Assembly: GCA_036984305.1 (NCBI GenBank)
Contig: BQWY01000001.1
Coordinates: 2,377,501 to 2,441,500, forward strand
Direction: 5' to 3'
From: Nitrospira sp.
GTDB taxonomy: Bacteria; Nitrospirota; Nitrospiria; Nitrospirales; Nitrospiraceae
DNA length: 64,000 bases
The notes below the pieces were generated by a model. The model saw nothing but the letters and a program-made list of their open reading frames with translations. It was not told where the DNA came from and made no database searches. The translations under genes were made by a program, and so were the position numbers. Positions within the stretch are counted from its first letter, which is position 1. Each line of letters opens with the position of its first letter. Shown here one piece after another: positions 43,954-52,654 of this stretch.

Positions 43954-44471
43954 GTACGCTCATACCTCCACGACTCTACATGTTGACGACCTGGTCGGTG
44001 CCGGTAAGGCATGGATCACGTGCAACATTATACCCATCACGAGCATGAGGTTCATGCATGGATTCGCTTCTCTCAGGATCGAACACTCTGAGATCGGCTC
44101 GTTCCGAGTATGGCCCTCGAATCTTGGAAGACGTGTCCGCATGCGCCTTTGCTACCCGTACGCAGGCAGCGGCCCGACGACGTCACGTGATCGTTGTCGT
44201 TCGGACGGTGGACTGCATGGGCACCTGCGATTCGCCGTGTGCAGGTTGACGCGCTCCCGTTTGCCGGAGGCTCCTATCCACAGAATCTGTGCGACACGTA
44301 TGGATAACAATGTGAATCGTGCGAGCACAGCCCCATGGAGCGCGCGATTGCCGTCGGTGCCTCCCATTTGGGCAACATTCGATCGAGCGAGGATTTGGTC
44401 ACTCAAACATGATTGCCATCATGGCCGGGGACGGAAGGAGTGGACGCCGCGTGGCGGGAGAGACGGTTCGT
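43954..44471. other. Intergenic region downstream of the chemosensory operon
   Basis: 518 bp without a supported gene. It holds the candidate -10 above and two inverted 8-of-9 matches to the DnaA box (CTATCCACA at 44274-44282 and TATGGATAA at 44299-44307). No tRNA or hairpin terminator was seen. Confidence 0.5.
44027..44032 (-). promoter_or_regulatory. Candidate -10 element of the membrane protein gene
   Basis: Minus strand TATAAT, a perfect -10 hexamer, about 75 bp before the gene at 43420-43953. The -35 is weak (ATGAAC at 18 bp). Confidence 0.4.
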
Positions 44472-45551
44472 TCAGACTTCGTCGGTCGAGGGCATAGAAG
44501 CCGTGCTGCCGCTGTGTGAATCCATTGCTTCTTGAATGGTGGACGCAATTTCATCCAAACTATCGAGCAACGAGGCAAATTCGTCCGTATAGAGTTTCGG
44601 AGGAGACGTGGTGGGCGCCTCCTCGGAAGCCCGTTTCGACTGCAGAGGTTCAGAGCGCACCGAGCTGGTCGCCGGAGACGCTCCAGGCGCTTTCAGCGTG
44701 TCGGTAATATACGACGCGGGAGTCGACGACAGATCCATCACGGCGGAGGCGAGCGCACCCATCGCACCGAGCCCTGGCTCCAACTGCACAACCGGACGCA
44801 GCGGGTATCGAGAATTGAGGGCCACCACAATTGCACTCTCTCCGGTATTCAAACGAACGCGGGTTCCCAGCGGATAGACGGACAACTGTTCGACGAGCGC
44901 CTTGAGTATCTCCCGCGGGAAGGACGTCCGTTCATTCTGGAACAACTCCGAGATCGCCTCATGCGGCAGGAGTCGCCGCCGGTAGGGGCGATGACACACG
45001 AGGGCGTCGAAAATATCGCAAATCCCGATGACGTGCGCGAACTCGTGAATGGCTCGCCCACGAAGCCGGAGGGGGTATCCCTGCCCGGCCCATCGTTCGT
45101 GCGCCTGACGGATCACCAATGCCAACCAATCGTACTTCGCGCCCAGGCGTGAAATCATGTCATGGCCAGCAATCGGATGCTGCTCAAGGAGCGCGCGTTC
45201 CTGAGGTGAGAGTCTTCCCGACTGGGAAAGGAGCGTGGGCGGTAGTGTGAAGATACCGATATCGTGCAGCAAACCCGCCAGGGTGAGTTGTTCGAGTTCC
45301 TCACCCGCGAAGTTGAGCCCAATGCCGAGCTTGGTGCCTAAAATGCCCACATGGACGAGGTTGCTGATGACAGGATCGCCCGAGGGTGCTGACAGCGCCG
45401 TAACGACCAACTCGTCTGACGTCGTGAGTGATCCGGCCATCCCTCTGCTGATCCACTCCAGCTCGGTGATGTTGATAGGCTGCCGGTTCCGCGCCGCCTC
45501 GCCGATTTTGAGAAGTTCCTCGGTGGCGAGTTGATACCAATCCGGGCTCAT
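44472..45551 (-). CDS. HD-GYP-type phosphodiesterase domain protein with altered metal site
   Basis: A 359-residue protein whose middle (about 60-230) is an HD-GYP domain: LLHDIG with His96-Asp97, EQHPIAG, the GYP triplet at 158-160, and ICDIFDAL. HD-GYP proteins usually hydrolyse c-di-GMP. In place of the usual HHExxDGxGYP it has AHERWAGQGYP, so one histidine metal ligand and the aspartate are missing, which may alter or abolish activity. The C-terminal 90 residues are Ser/Pro-rich. It is the last gene of the chemosensory operon and may be its output. Confidence 0.82.
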   Translation of the reverse strand: MSPDWYQLATEELLKIGEAARNRQPINITELEWISRGMAGSLTTSDELVVTALSAPSGDPVISNLVHVGILGTKLGIGLNFAGEELEQLTLAGLLHDIGIFTLPPTLLSQSGRLSPQERALLEQHPIAGHDMISRLGAKYDWLALVIRQAHERWAGQGYPLRLRGRAIHEFAHVIGICDIFDALVCHRPYRRRLLPHEAISELFQNERTSFPREILKALVEQLSVYPLGTRVRLNTGESAIVVALNSRYPLRPVVQLEPGLGAMGALASAVMDLSSTPASYITDTLKAPGASPATSSVRSEPLQSKRASEEAPTTSPPKLYTDEFASLLDSLDEIASTIQEAMDSHSGSTASMPSTDEV

Positions 45552-45591
45552 TGGAGTCCTTCTTCAATTGCTGCACAACCAGAACGGCACG

Positions 45592-46527
45592 TCATGCATG
45601 CACCAATCCGCCGATGGCCTCCCGTTCCACACGACCGGCCTCTTCCCACGCCTGAACCATACCGGTCACGGCCTGGATGCGGTTCTCGACAAGTTCCCAC
45701 CGCTGTGGTGTGATGACCATCCGACGATCTGTCACGATTCTCACGAACGTTGATAGCCCCTGGAAAAAATGCATGATCGGTACAGACTGGCGCTGCCGGG
45801 CCAATTCCCCTACTTGATCCAGCGTATCCTGAAGGGATTTCCACTGGCTACCGGCCGTCTCGGTCGGTTGCAGCGCCGTAGTCTTCAATGCGCTGATTGC
45901 ACTGGCAATGGCCGGCACTGCCACCCGAATTCGTCCCAAGAAATCCTCGTCTGCCTTTGACACGTCCTCAAAGTATTGCCGTATCCCTTGGCCGTCCACC
46001 TGGGACATACCACGCTCCAAATCCTTCTGTACTCGCTTCATTACGGTGTCGATCATGTGGCGATACATCGGGCTTTGACGCCGTTGCGCACTACGCAGTT
46101 CCTGAAGAGCCTGCAGGAAGTCCTTGGCCCGCCGTAGGTCGGTCGTGGGGGCATCAAAGGACACCGTAGCGGGACTGCCGGTGCTCTCGGCGACAGAGAC
46201 CGTGATCTGGGCCAGGGTCTGCCGAAGGCGGGGCAGCACATCGCCAGCGGCGGCACCATCGCCGCCTCGGAGTTGCTCGACAATGGGGAGTAGCCCGAAG
46301 ACGGATTCCTGAATGCCCGGCAGATCGACGGTCGCAGCAGATCCCCCTAAGCTGGTGAGTCCGCGGACGATCGCGTCCAGCGCATCGGTCGCCGCCGCCG
46401 GTTCAGCGACCTCCTCGAGGCGGACTAATGCCGTGAGGATCTGCCCAAGCCACTCATAAGCCTCCATTGCAAAGAGACCGAGTAGTTCTTTTTGAAAATC
46501 GTCTTCGGGGGCAATGTCATCTGGCAT
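45592..46527 (-). CDS. Hpt-like protein lacking the phosphorylatable histidine
   Basis: A 311-residue protein. Its first 110 residues follow an Hpt four-helix pattern, but the segment that would be HTLKGSA reads TSLGGSA, so the histidine is Thr58. The middle and C terminus are helical with no recognised domain. It lies between the receiver/coiled-coil gene and the HD-GYP gene. It cannot accept phosphate by the usual chemistry and may be a docking or regulatory partner. Family assignment is by pattern and is moderate. Confidence 0.65.
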   Translation of the reverse strand: MPDDIAPEDDFQKELLGLFAMEAYEWLGQILTALVRLEEVAEPAAATDALDAIVRGLTSLGGSAATVDLPGIQESVFGLLPIVEQLRGGDGAAAGDVLPRLRQTLAQITVSVAESTGSPATVSFDAPTTDLRRAKDFLQALQELRSAQRRQSPMYRHMIDTVMKRVQKDLERGMSQVDGQGIRQYFEDVSKADEDFLGRIRVAVPAIASAISALKTTALQPTETAGSQWKSLQDTLDQVGELARQRQSVPIMHFFQGLSTFVRIVTDRRMVITPQRWELVENRIQAVTGMVQAWEEAGRVEREAIGGLVHA

Positions 46528-46573
46528 ACCACGCTCCGGTCCGGCCCACCGCCACGGGCACGGCGATGTTGGA

Positions 46574-48163
46574 CTACCGATCGGCTGGGCCAGACCCGAG
46601 TTTCGAGGCCAGGCCCGCGATCTGGCTTAATTTCCTGGCCATGTCTTCAAGACGGCGATTGGCTTGCTCCGCGGCGCGCTCCGCCTCGGAGACACGCTTG
46701 CCAAGTTCATCCGCCCGTTCGTTGGCAGCGTGTAGGGACTCTTGCAGCTCGGGAATGCGAGACAGTTCCGACCTCGCCTTGTCGAGTTCCGCCGTCAGGT
46801 CGGCGACTCGCTCACGTTCTTCCTTTTCCTTTTCCTGCAGGCCAGACAGATCAGATTTGAGACCATTGACGCGGTCACGCTCCGAAGCCAGGAGCGCTTG
46901 GACACCGGCCAGTTCTGCTTTCAGTTGTGCAATTTCCGGCAGCCGCTGCTCTAATTCGGCCACCTTGCCTTGTTCGTCCTTCAGCGAAGCCTGCGCGTGC
47001 TTCAGGGAATCCTCGGCCGTATCCAGCGACGAGGTTAATTCGGTCACGCGTTGTTCCAAATCTGACACTTTACCTTTCTCTGTCTTGAGCGACGCCTCGG
47101 TCGATTTGAGGGATGATTCCAGTCCCTGAAGTCGGGAGATGCGTTGCTCCAGGTCGGTTACCTGCTGTACCAGGACGGCCTCCGCCGAACGCTCCGCCGT
47201 GAGCGCAGCTTCCAGGTCCTTAACCTTCTTTGCCGTCTCCTGAGCAGCCGCCAATGATGCGGTTATCGTGGCGGTGCGCTCTCGTTCGACCTCCAGAGCC
47301 TTCTCGGCCTCCCGACCCTGCTGAGCTTCTTCGCGCACCGATGTTAACGCCTCGGTCAGCTCAGAGATGCGTTGGCGTTCCGAAGCAAGCATCGACTCCA
47401 ACTCCGCCACTCGCTGGGTAGCCGACACGGCCACTGCGTGCTGCTCCTCAAGCGCCTTGAACTTGGCCCGTTCGCTCTCGAGTGCGGCTTCCAGTTCGGA
47501 CGTTCGGCGCGCCCCTTCCCGAACTTCCTCGAGTTCGCGAACCTGCCGAGTATTGCGTTCCCGCTCGGAGGCTAGCTCAGCTTCCAGTTCTTTCACGCGA
47601 CTCGCGGCAAGCCGATATGATTCAAGCTCCTCGTCGGTCGATGCCGCCGGCTTAGACGGCGCAGGTGATGGCGGCGAGACAGGTGCAGGAGAGGGGGCAT
47701 CGGCCAGTTTGAATGGAGCGGCAGTGCTCTGGCCTTGGAATGCCGATGGTGCTGCGGTGGCCTGAGGCGCAGCCGACGGACCCGCTTCGACTCGCTTCCC
47801 GAGAAGTGCCGCGACACGATCCTGAAGGGACGTGCCTTGAAACGGTTTCTTCAACACCCCGTCCGCACGGCAAGATTCCGCCTGTTTGGTCACGTCGTCG
47901 TTGACAATCCCAGAAATGAGGAGCACGGGAATCGAGGCAATCTTCGCATGCCCGCGGATATATCCGCACACTTCATACCCACTCTTGTCCGGCATGATGA
48001 CATCCGACACCACGACGTCCGGCGGATCTTTTTCCAAGAGAGCAATCGCTTCTTCGGCATTGGCAGCCAAGGTGACCGTCAAGCCGGCTTCTTTTAATAG
48101 GCGCTCAGCCACCTTGCGGACGGCGATGCTGTCATCGGCAACTAGGACGCGCGGCATAGTCAT
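46574..48163 (-). CDS. Response regulator receiver fused to a long coiled coil
   Basis: A 529-residue protein. Residues 3-125 are a receiver with the phospho-acceptor Asp54 (VVSDVIMPD), the acidic pair in VADDS and Lys in VLKKPF. After a Pro/Ala linker, about 170-510 is an almost uninterrupted coiled coil of Glu/Ala/Leu/Arg heptads. No DNA-binding or enzymatic output domain follows. Such proteins can act as polymerising or polar-targeting scaffolds. It is cotranscribed with the CheA hybrid, which could phosphorylate it. Confidence 0.85.
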   Translation of the reverse strand: MTMPRVLVADDSIAVRKVAERLLKEAGLTVTLAANAEEAIALLEKDPPDVVVSDVIMPDKSGYEVCGYIRGHAKIASIPVLLISGIVNDDVTKQAESCRADGVLKKPFQGTSLQDRVAALLGKRVEAGPSAAPQATAAPSAFQGQSTAAPFKLADAPSPAPVSPPSPAPSKPAASTDEELESYRLAASRVKELEAELASERERNTRQVRELEEVREGARRTSELEAALESERAKFKALEEQHAVAVSATQRVAELESMLASERQRISELTEALTSVREEAQQGREAEKALEVERERTATITASLAAAQETAKKVKDLEAALTAERSAEAVLVQQVTDLEQRISRLQGLESSLKSTEASLKTEKGKVSDLEQRVTELTSSLDTAEDSLKHAQASLKDEQGKVAELEQRLPEIAQLKAELAGVQALLASERDRVNGLKSDLSGLQEKEKEERERVADLTAELDKARSELSRIPELQESLHAANERADELGKRVSEAERAAEQANRRLEDMARKLSQIAGLASKLGSGPADR

Positions 48164-48193
48164 GCTCCCCCTCTTGCCATCAGGACTCGCGAC

Positions 48194-48655
48194 TTAGGCG
48201 GCCCGCCGGAGGTGTTCGTCCAGATGTGCAAACGACACGACCGGAACGTCCTGCCCCTGGTGTGTCCACCGTCCGATCAAGCCCGGTTGTAAGTCGGTCA
48301 CCGGTCGAATCATATCAACCTCTGCAGTTTCTAGCGATGGAATTTGCGAATCGACCCGAATCGCCACCTCGATCGTACCCCATTTCACCATCATACACAG
48401 GGTGGTCGCCTTATCTGGGGTCAGTGACCATTGACCGGCCAGATCATACACCGCATAGACGCTCTCCCCACGCCGAACGAGTTCGCGCAGATGAGGTGTC
48501 GTCCCGGGCATGGGCATTGACACCGGCCATGGCTCGACCCCCCCCACTTCGTGGGCTTTCATCGCAAAGGGCCGTCCACCAACCGAGAACAGGATCAGCG
48601 GGACGACGCGACGCGCCGCGACCTTCGCGATGAATTGTTTCGCGCCTCTCAGCAT
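48194..48655 (-). CDS. CheW-domain protein
   Basis: A 153-residue single CheW adaptor domain, beginning at VVPLILFSVGGRPFAMKAHEV and including ELVRRGESVYAVYDLA, which resembles the receptor/CheA-coupling interface. It is one of three CheW proteins in the operon and is distinct from the one next to it. It couples a receptor to the CheA kinase or stabilises the array. A start with Met at 48655 is plausible because it is 22 bp from the preceding gene. Confidence 0.85.
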   Translation of the reverse strand: MLRGAKQFIAKVAARRVVPLILFSVGGRPFAMKAHEVGGVEPWPVSMPMPGTTPHLRELVRRGESVYAVYDLAGQWSLTPDKATTLCMMVKWGTIEVAIRVDSQIPSLETAEVDMIRPVTDLQPGLIGRWTHQGQDVPVVSFAHLDEHLRRAA

Positions 48656-48677
48656 GGGATTGCCAATGCCACGTGTG

Positions 48678-49151
48678 TCACGAGGTCAGAGCGACCACCT
48701 GACTGGCCGATTCGGCTTCGTGCAGCAACCAGTCGGGATTAAGCACCAACGCCAAACCGTCCTGAAAAAGAAAGATCCCCCGGTACCAGAGCCGCTCATT
48801 CCCTTGGAGCATGGCTGGGAGCGGAAGAATGTCCTGGCGACGGATGTCCGTCAATCCGAGTACGCGGTCGACGGGGACCACGCAACGCGCTTGACCGTGG
48901 GCACATAACACATACCGGGAGTCGACCGTGACACCTTGCTCACGTAAGTGAAGCCTGGCGGCCAATTGCGAGTGCTCGTACGATTCTCCCAGGAGCACCA
49001 CGCTCGAACCCGGTTGGACGTCTGCCGTCGTCAGGACGCCCCGCACGGTCTCTGCCCAGATCGCCAAGATTGTAGATTGAAGCTGAACGACCAGAAATCT
49101 GGCGCCGAGCTTCTCGGCGGAGGGGGCAGCCACTCGCTGTCGAAATGCCAT
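48678..49151 (-). CDS. CheW-domain protein (diverged)
   Basis: A 157-residue CheW-like protein with the SH3-like strand pattern (ARFLVVQLQSTILAIWAETVRGV) and a conserved RCVVPVDRVLGL segment. It lies 19 bp after the hybrid CheA and 22 bp before another CheW gene. It is more diverged than the other two, so its pairing with a receptor is uncertain. Confidence 0.78.
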   Translation of the reverse strand: MAFRQRVAAPSAEKLGARFLVVQLQSTILAIWAETVRGVLTTADVQPGSSVVLLGESYEHSQLAARLHLREQGVTVDSRYVLCAHGQARCVVPVDRVLGLTDIRRQDILPLPAMLQGNERLWYRGIFLFQDGLALVLNPDWLLHEAESASQVVALTS

Positions 49152-49170
49152 GGGTCGTCACTCGGGGCGA

Positions 49171-52100
49171 TTAGCCTTGACGGGCGGACGAGGGCGTCCC
49201 CACCCAACGTTCGACCTCGGCAATCAACGCACGTTCTTCGACCGGTTTTGCGATGTAGCCGCTCGCGCCGATATTGAGCGCCAATTGCTTGTGTTTGTCT
49301 CCGGCCCGTGTCGTCATCACGACGATCGGAACGGTCTGGGTCTGCGGACGAGCGCGTAGGGCTTGAATCACCTCATACCCGTTCAACTTCGGCATTTCGA
49401 GGTCCGTAATAATCATGCGATACGCAGTCGTCGAAGCCTTCCGCACTCCTTCCTCACCATCCACCGCAGTATCGACGGTGTACCCGGCGTTTTCCAACAT
49501 GCGAGCCACAAATTTCCGAATGCTCAGGGAATCGTCGACCAATAACACGACCGGACCGACATGTCCGTGTCGCGCCTCCTCTTGCCCGTCCCCGGCTTCC
49601 CCCGACTCCAGGTTCGTCGGGGCTTCCAGTTGGACGGCGGCTTGCTCGGTGGCACCAATCCGTGCCACATCCACGACAAGGATGACGCGTCCCTCGGGAT
49701 CGATGGTCGCCCCGCTAAAATAGGACCGTTCAAGGACTTTGAGCGCGCCCAACGGCTTCACGACAATTTCCTGTCGCCCCAACAACTCGTCGACGGCTAA
49801 TCCCAACGTGCCCTGCGCGCCGCGCACGACCACGACCGGCGATCCGCCGGCGATCTCCCCACCCGGTGCGCCCGTGAGGGCATGACCCAGCGTTTGAATG
49901 GGTACCGCTTCCTCACCCATCTGAAGAATCGTTTGTCCGGCTATCGGCTGCAACGAGCTGGACGACGGAAGCGTCACTTCGCGGACACTGGATAAGGGAA
50001 TCGCATAGTGCAGCGGTCCGACGCGAACCATTAAGGCAGTGGTAATCAAGAGGGTAAGCGGCAAATTCAGCGTAAACTTGGTGCCCACGCCCTTCGCCGT
50101 TTCGATTTCGATGAACCCGTTCATGCTTTCGATCGTCTTCTTGACCGCGTCAAGCCCAACGCCCCGTCCGGCTTGATCGCCGATCGTTTCGGCGGTCGAA
50201 AACCCGGGCAAGAAGATCAGCTTGTACGCTTCGGCATCCGACATGGACTTGGCTGCCTGCTGGGTGATCAGACCCCGGGAGACAGCCTTGCTTTTAAGCT
50301 TTTCGACGTCCATTCCCGCGCCGTCGTCTTCGACCTCAATGAGAATTGAATTTCCGCGGTGAGCCGCGTGCAGATAGATCGTGCCCACCGCCGGCTTACA
50401 CAGCGCGACCCGTGAGCCGGTTGGTTCGATGCCGTGGTACACGGCATTCCGGACAAGATGGACGAGCGGATCGACAAGGCGCTCCACGATGCTGGTGTCG
50501 ACCTCGGTGTGTTCGCCGCTCGTCACGAGCGTCACCTCCTTACCTGTAGCACGCGCCATTTCCCGCACGGCACGACGGAATCGCGTAAATGGTGTACCGA
50601 CGGCCACCATGCGCGCACGGGCAATTTCGTCTCGCATGCCTAAGGTCAGATGGTGCAATTGGCTCATATCCTCTCGGGCACTCCGAATCGATGACGACAA
50701 CTGAGCCATAGACTCGGTCACATCCGCCGTCACTTCCGAGATTCGTCGTGCGAGGATGTTGAAATCGTCATACTTGTCGAATTCGAGCGCTCCGAAATCC
50801 TGAAGCCCTGGAATGGCGGGGCCTGGACTGTGACCGCTTGACTGCGAGGGTAACGTGAACGCATGCTTTTCCTCGAAGCCCCTGACCGTTTCCAGCATCT
50901 TGCCTTTGAAGGCCTGCACTTGGTTGGTCAACTGTTCGAGCGCCAAGAGACGTTGTTCGAGGCGACCGCGGCCGATCACCAACTCACCGACCAGATTGAG
51001 GAGATTCTCTAACCGCTCGCGGTTGACTCGGATGACGTCCGAACCTTGTGCGCCGCCTTGGTCTTCCGCCTGCGGTGCTTCCTTCGTGGCCCCCTCCATG
51101 ACGGGGGGTATCCCGACCGCGGACGGAACCGTAGTCCCTTCGATCATCGGCGACCCGTCCAGCCACCGCTTCAAATCCGCCACGACGGTTCGATACCGAT
51201 TCCGAACCTGTGGAATCATGCTCGCATCGCGACGCATCAGGAGTCGCACAACATCCACCGATTTCAGAATCGCATCGGTCATGCCGGCTACGAAGTGCGT
51301 CCGATTTTCTCGAATAGCGCCCATGAGGTCCTCCACGTGATGGACCAGGTCGCCAATCGGAGTGAAGCCCACAGTAAACGCGGACCCCTTCAGTGTGTGA
51401 GCGCTTCGGAACAATTGATTGATGAGTTCGGTACTCCTCGGATCCTTCTCGAGCTTGAGCAGAAACGATTCCAGAGCTTCGAGGTGTTCTTGCGCTTCGG
51501 GTACAAAGTACGACAGGACCTCCGGGTCAAGTTCCGGCAGGAAGTAGGCGTCCGGAAGATCCGTCGACTGTTCGACGCTGACAGTTTCCGCGTCCGGGCT
51601 CACAACGGGCGGAGGCCCGTCGACGGCCGACACGTGTGCAACCGGCACATGGGGCGGAAGGGCATGGACCGGATCGTCCGTTGGCGTCAATGAGGGCGGC
51701 ACCGTGGTCGACGCCGTGGGCGCCGGCTCGCACGCCTTCCTCAGATCATCCATGAGGACCGGGATGTCTCGCTGCAATTCGGCAACCTGCTCGGGTTTGC
51801 GCTGTATCAGTTGTCGGATGATACCCAGCGCACGAATTGTCAATTGGTGAAGCGACGCCGGCAGCGCCTCGCGTCGATCGCGGATGCCGCGCAGTTGATC
51901 TTCCAAAGGCAACGCCACATCGCCGATCGCTTGGTACCCGACCGTGTATGACGATCCTTTGATGGTATGCACCGCGCGGAAGAGATGGTGGATTCGATCG
52001 GGATCGTTGAGATTCCTCGACAGTTCGCCTGTATGCTCTTCCGCCGTAGCCAGGAGATCCATGATCTCCGGGACGAAATACTCTAGGATTTCCGCGTCGA

Positions 52101-52584
52101 CCGAGGGCAGCACCATGTCGGTCGTCCAGACTTTGTCGCCGTCCTCGCTCTCGGGATGGATGTGACTACTTCCGCAGGATGGCTCGATTGGAGACGAAAG
52201 AATGGACTGGTAACGGTGTTGCCAGGCATCAGCATTGAACGGTAATTCCCTCCCTGCGGACGACAGCGAATGGAGCTGCTCCCTGAGTGCCGCGGTCAAG
52301 TCCCGAAGCAATGTGACGACCTGAGGCCAAATGACCGCGGGTGTGGCCTTGGCATGTTCCAACACACGCTCGATGAGGTCGCCGAGTGAGGCAATACCGA
52401 CAAATTGATAGAGCGCGGCAGCCCCCTTGAGCTTGTGCCCCACGCGATAGTGCTCGTAGAGAGCATCAGCTGACGGCATCGAACCGTCCAGCGTGCGCAG
52501 GGTGGTCTCTAGGATCTGCAGGCCTTCGTTGCCCTCTGCGACGAAGACTTCAATCAAGTTGTCTCTAATGGAGTCGTCGCTCAT
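49171..52584 (-). CDS. CheA-type hybrid histidine kinase with three Hpt domains (ChpA/PilL type)
   Basis: A 1,137-residue kinase. Three Hpt domains carry His50 (HKLKGAA), His206 (HTIKGSS) and His396 (HTLKGSA). Then come the dimerisation helices (ENLLNLVGELVIGRGR), the HATPase domain with N-box RNAVYHGIEP, G1 DDGAGMD and G2 GRGVGLD, a CheW-like domain, and a C-terminal receiver with Asp in IITDLEMP. This order is that of type IV pilus ChpA/PilL kinases. It autophosphorylates an Hpt histidine and passes phosphate to CheY-like partners, and its own receiver probably acts as a sink. It is the core of the operon. Confidence 0.94.
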   Translation of the reverse strand: MSDDSIRDNLIEVFVAEGNEGLQILETTLRTLDGSMPSADALYEHYRVGHKLKGAAALYQFVGIASLGDLIERVLEHAKATPAVIWPQVVTLLRDLTAALREQLHSLSSAGRELPFNADAWQHRYQSILSSPIEPSCGSSHIHPESEDGDKVWTTDMVLPSVDAEILEYFVPEIMDLLATAEEHTGELSRNLNDPDRIHHLFRAVHTIKGSSYTVGYQAIGDVALPLEDQLRGIRDRREALPASLHQLTIRALGIIRQLIQRKPEQVAELQRDIPVLMDDLRKACEPAPTASTTVPPSLTPTDDPVHALPPHVPVAHVSAVDGPPPVVSPDAETVSVEQSTDLPDAYFLPELDPEVLSYFVPEAQEHLEALESFLLKLEKDPRSTELINQLFRSAHTLKGSAFTVGFTPIGDLVHHVEDLMGAIRENRTHFVAGMTDAILKSVDVVRLLMRRDASMIPQVRNRYRTVVADLKRWLDGSPMIEGTTVPSAVGIPPVMEGATKEAPQAEDQGGAQGSDVIRVNRERLENLLNLVGELVIGRGRLEQRLLALEQLTNQVQAFKGKMLETVRGFEEKHAFTLPSQSSGHSPGPAIPGLQDFGALEFDKYDDFNILARRISEVTADVTESMAQLSSSIRSAREDMSQLHHLTLGMRDEIARARMVAVGTPFTRFRRAVREMARATGKEVTLVTSGEHTEVDTSIVERLVDPLVHLVRNAVYHGIEPTGSRVALCKPAVGTIYLHAAHRGNSILIEVEDDGAGMDVEKLKSKAVSRGLITQQAAKSMSDAEAYKLIFLPGFSTAETIGDQAGRGVGLDAVKKTIESMNGFIEIETAKGVGTKFTLNLPLTLLITTALMVRVGPLHYAIPLSSVREVTLPSSSSLQPIAGQTILQMGEEAVPIQTLGHALTGAPGGEIAGGSPVVVVRGAQGTLGLAVDELLGRQEIVVKPLGALKVLERSYFSGATIDPEGRVILVVDVARIGATEQAAVQLEAPTNLESGEAGDGQEEARHGHVGPVVLLVDDSLSIRKFVARMLENAGYTVDTAVDGEEGVRKASTTAYRMIITDLEMPKLNGYEVIQALRARPQTQTVPIVVMTTRAGDKHKQLALNIGASGYIAKPVEERALIAEVERWVGTPSSARQG

Positions 52585-52654
52585 CCCGGCTCCTTGTCCC
52601 AGTCGGCCGACGGCGCCCGCGGAACACCTCTGGCTCCGCAGGTCCTCGTCGTCG

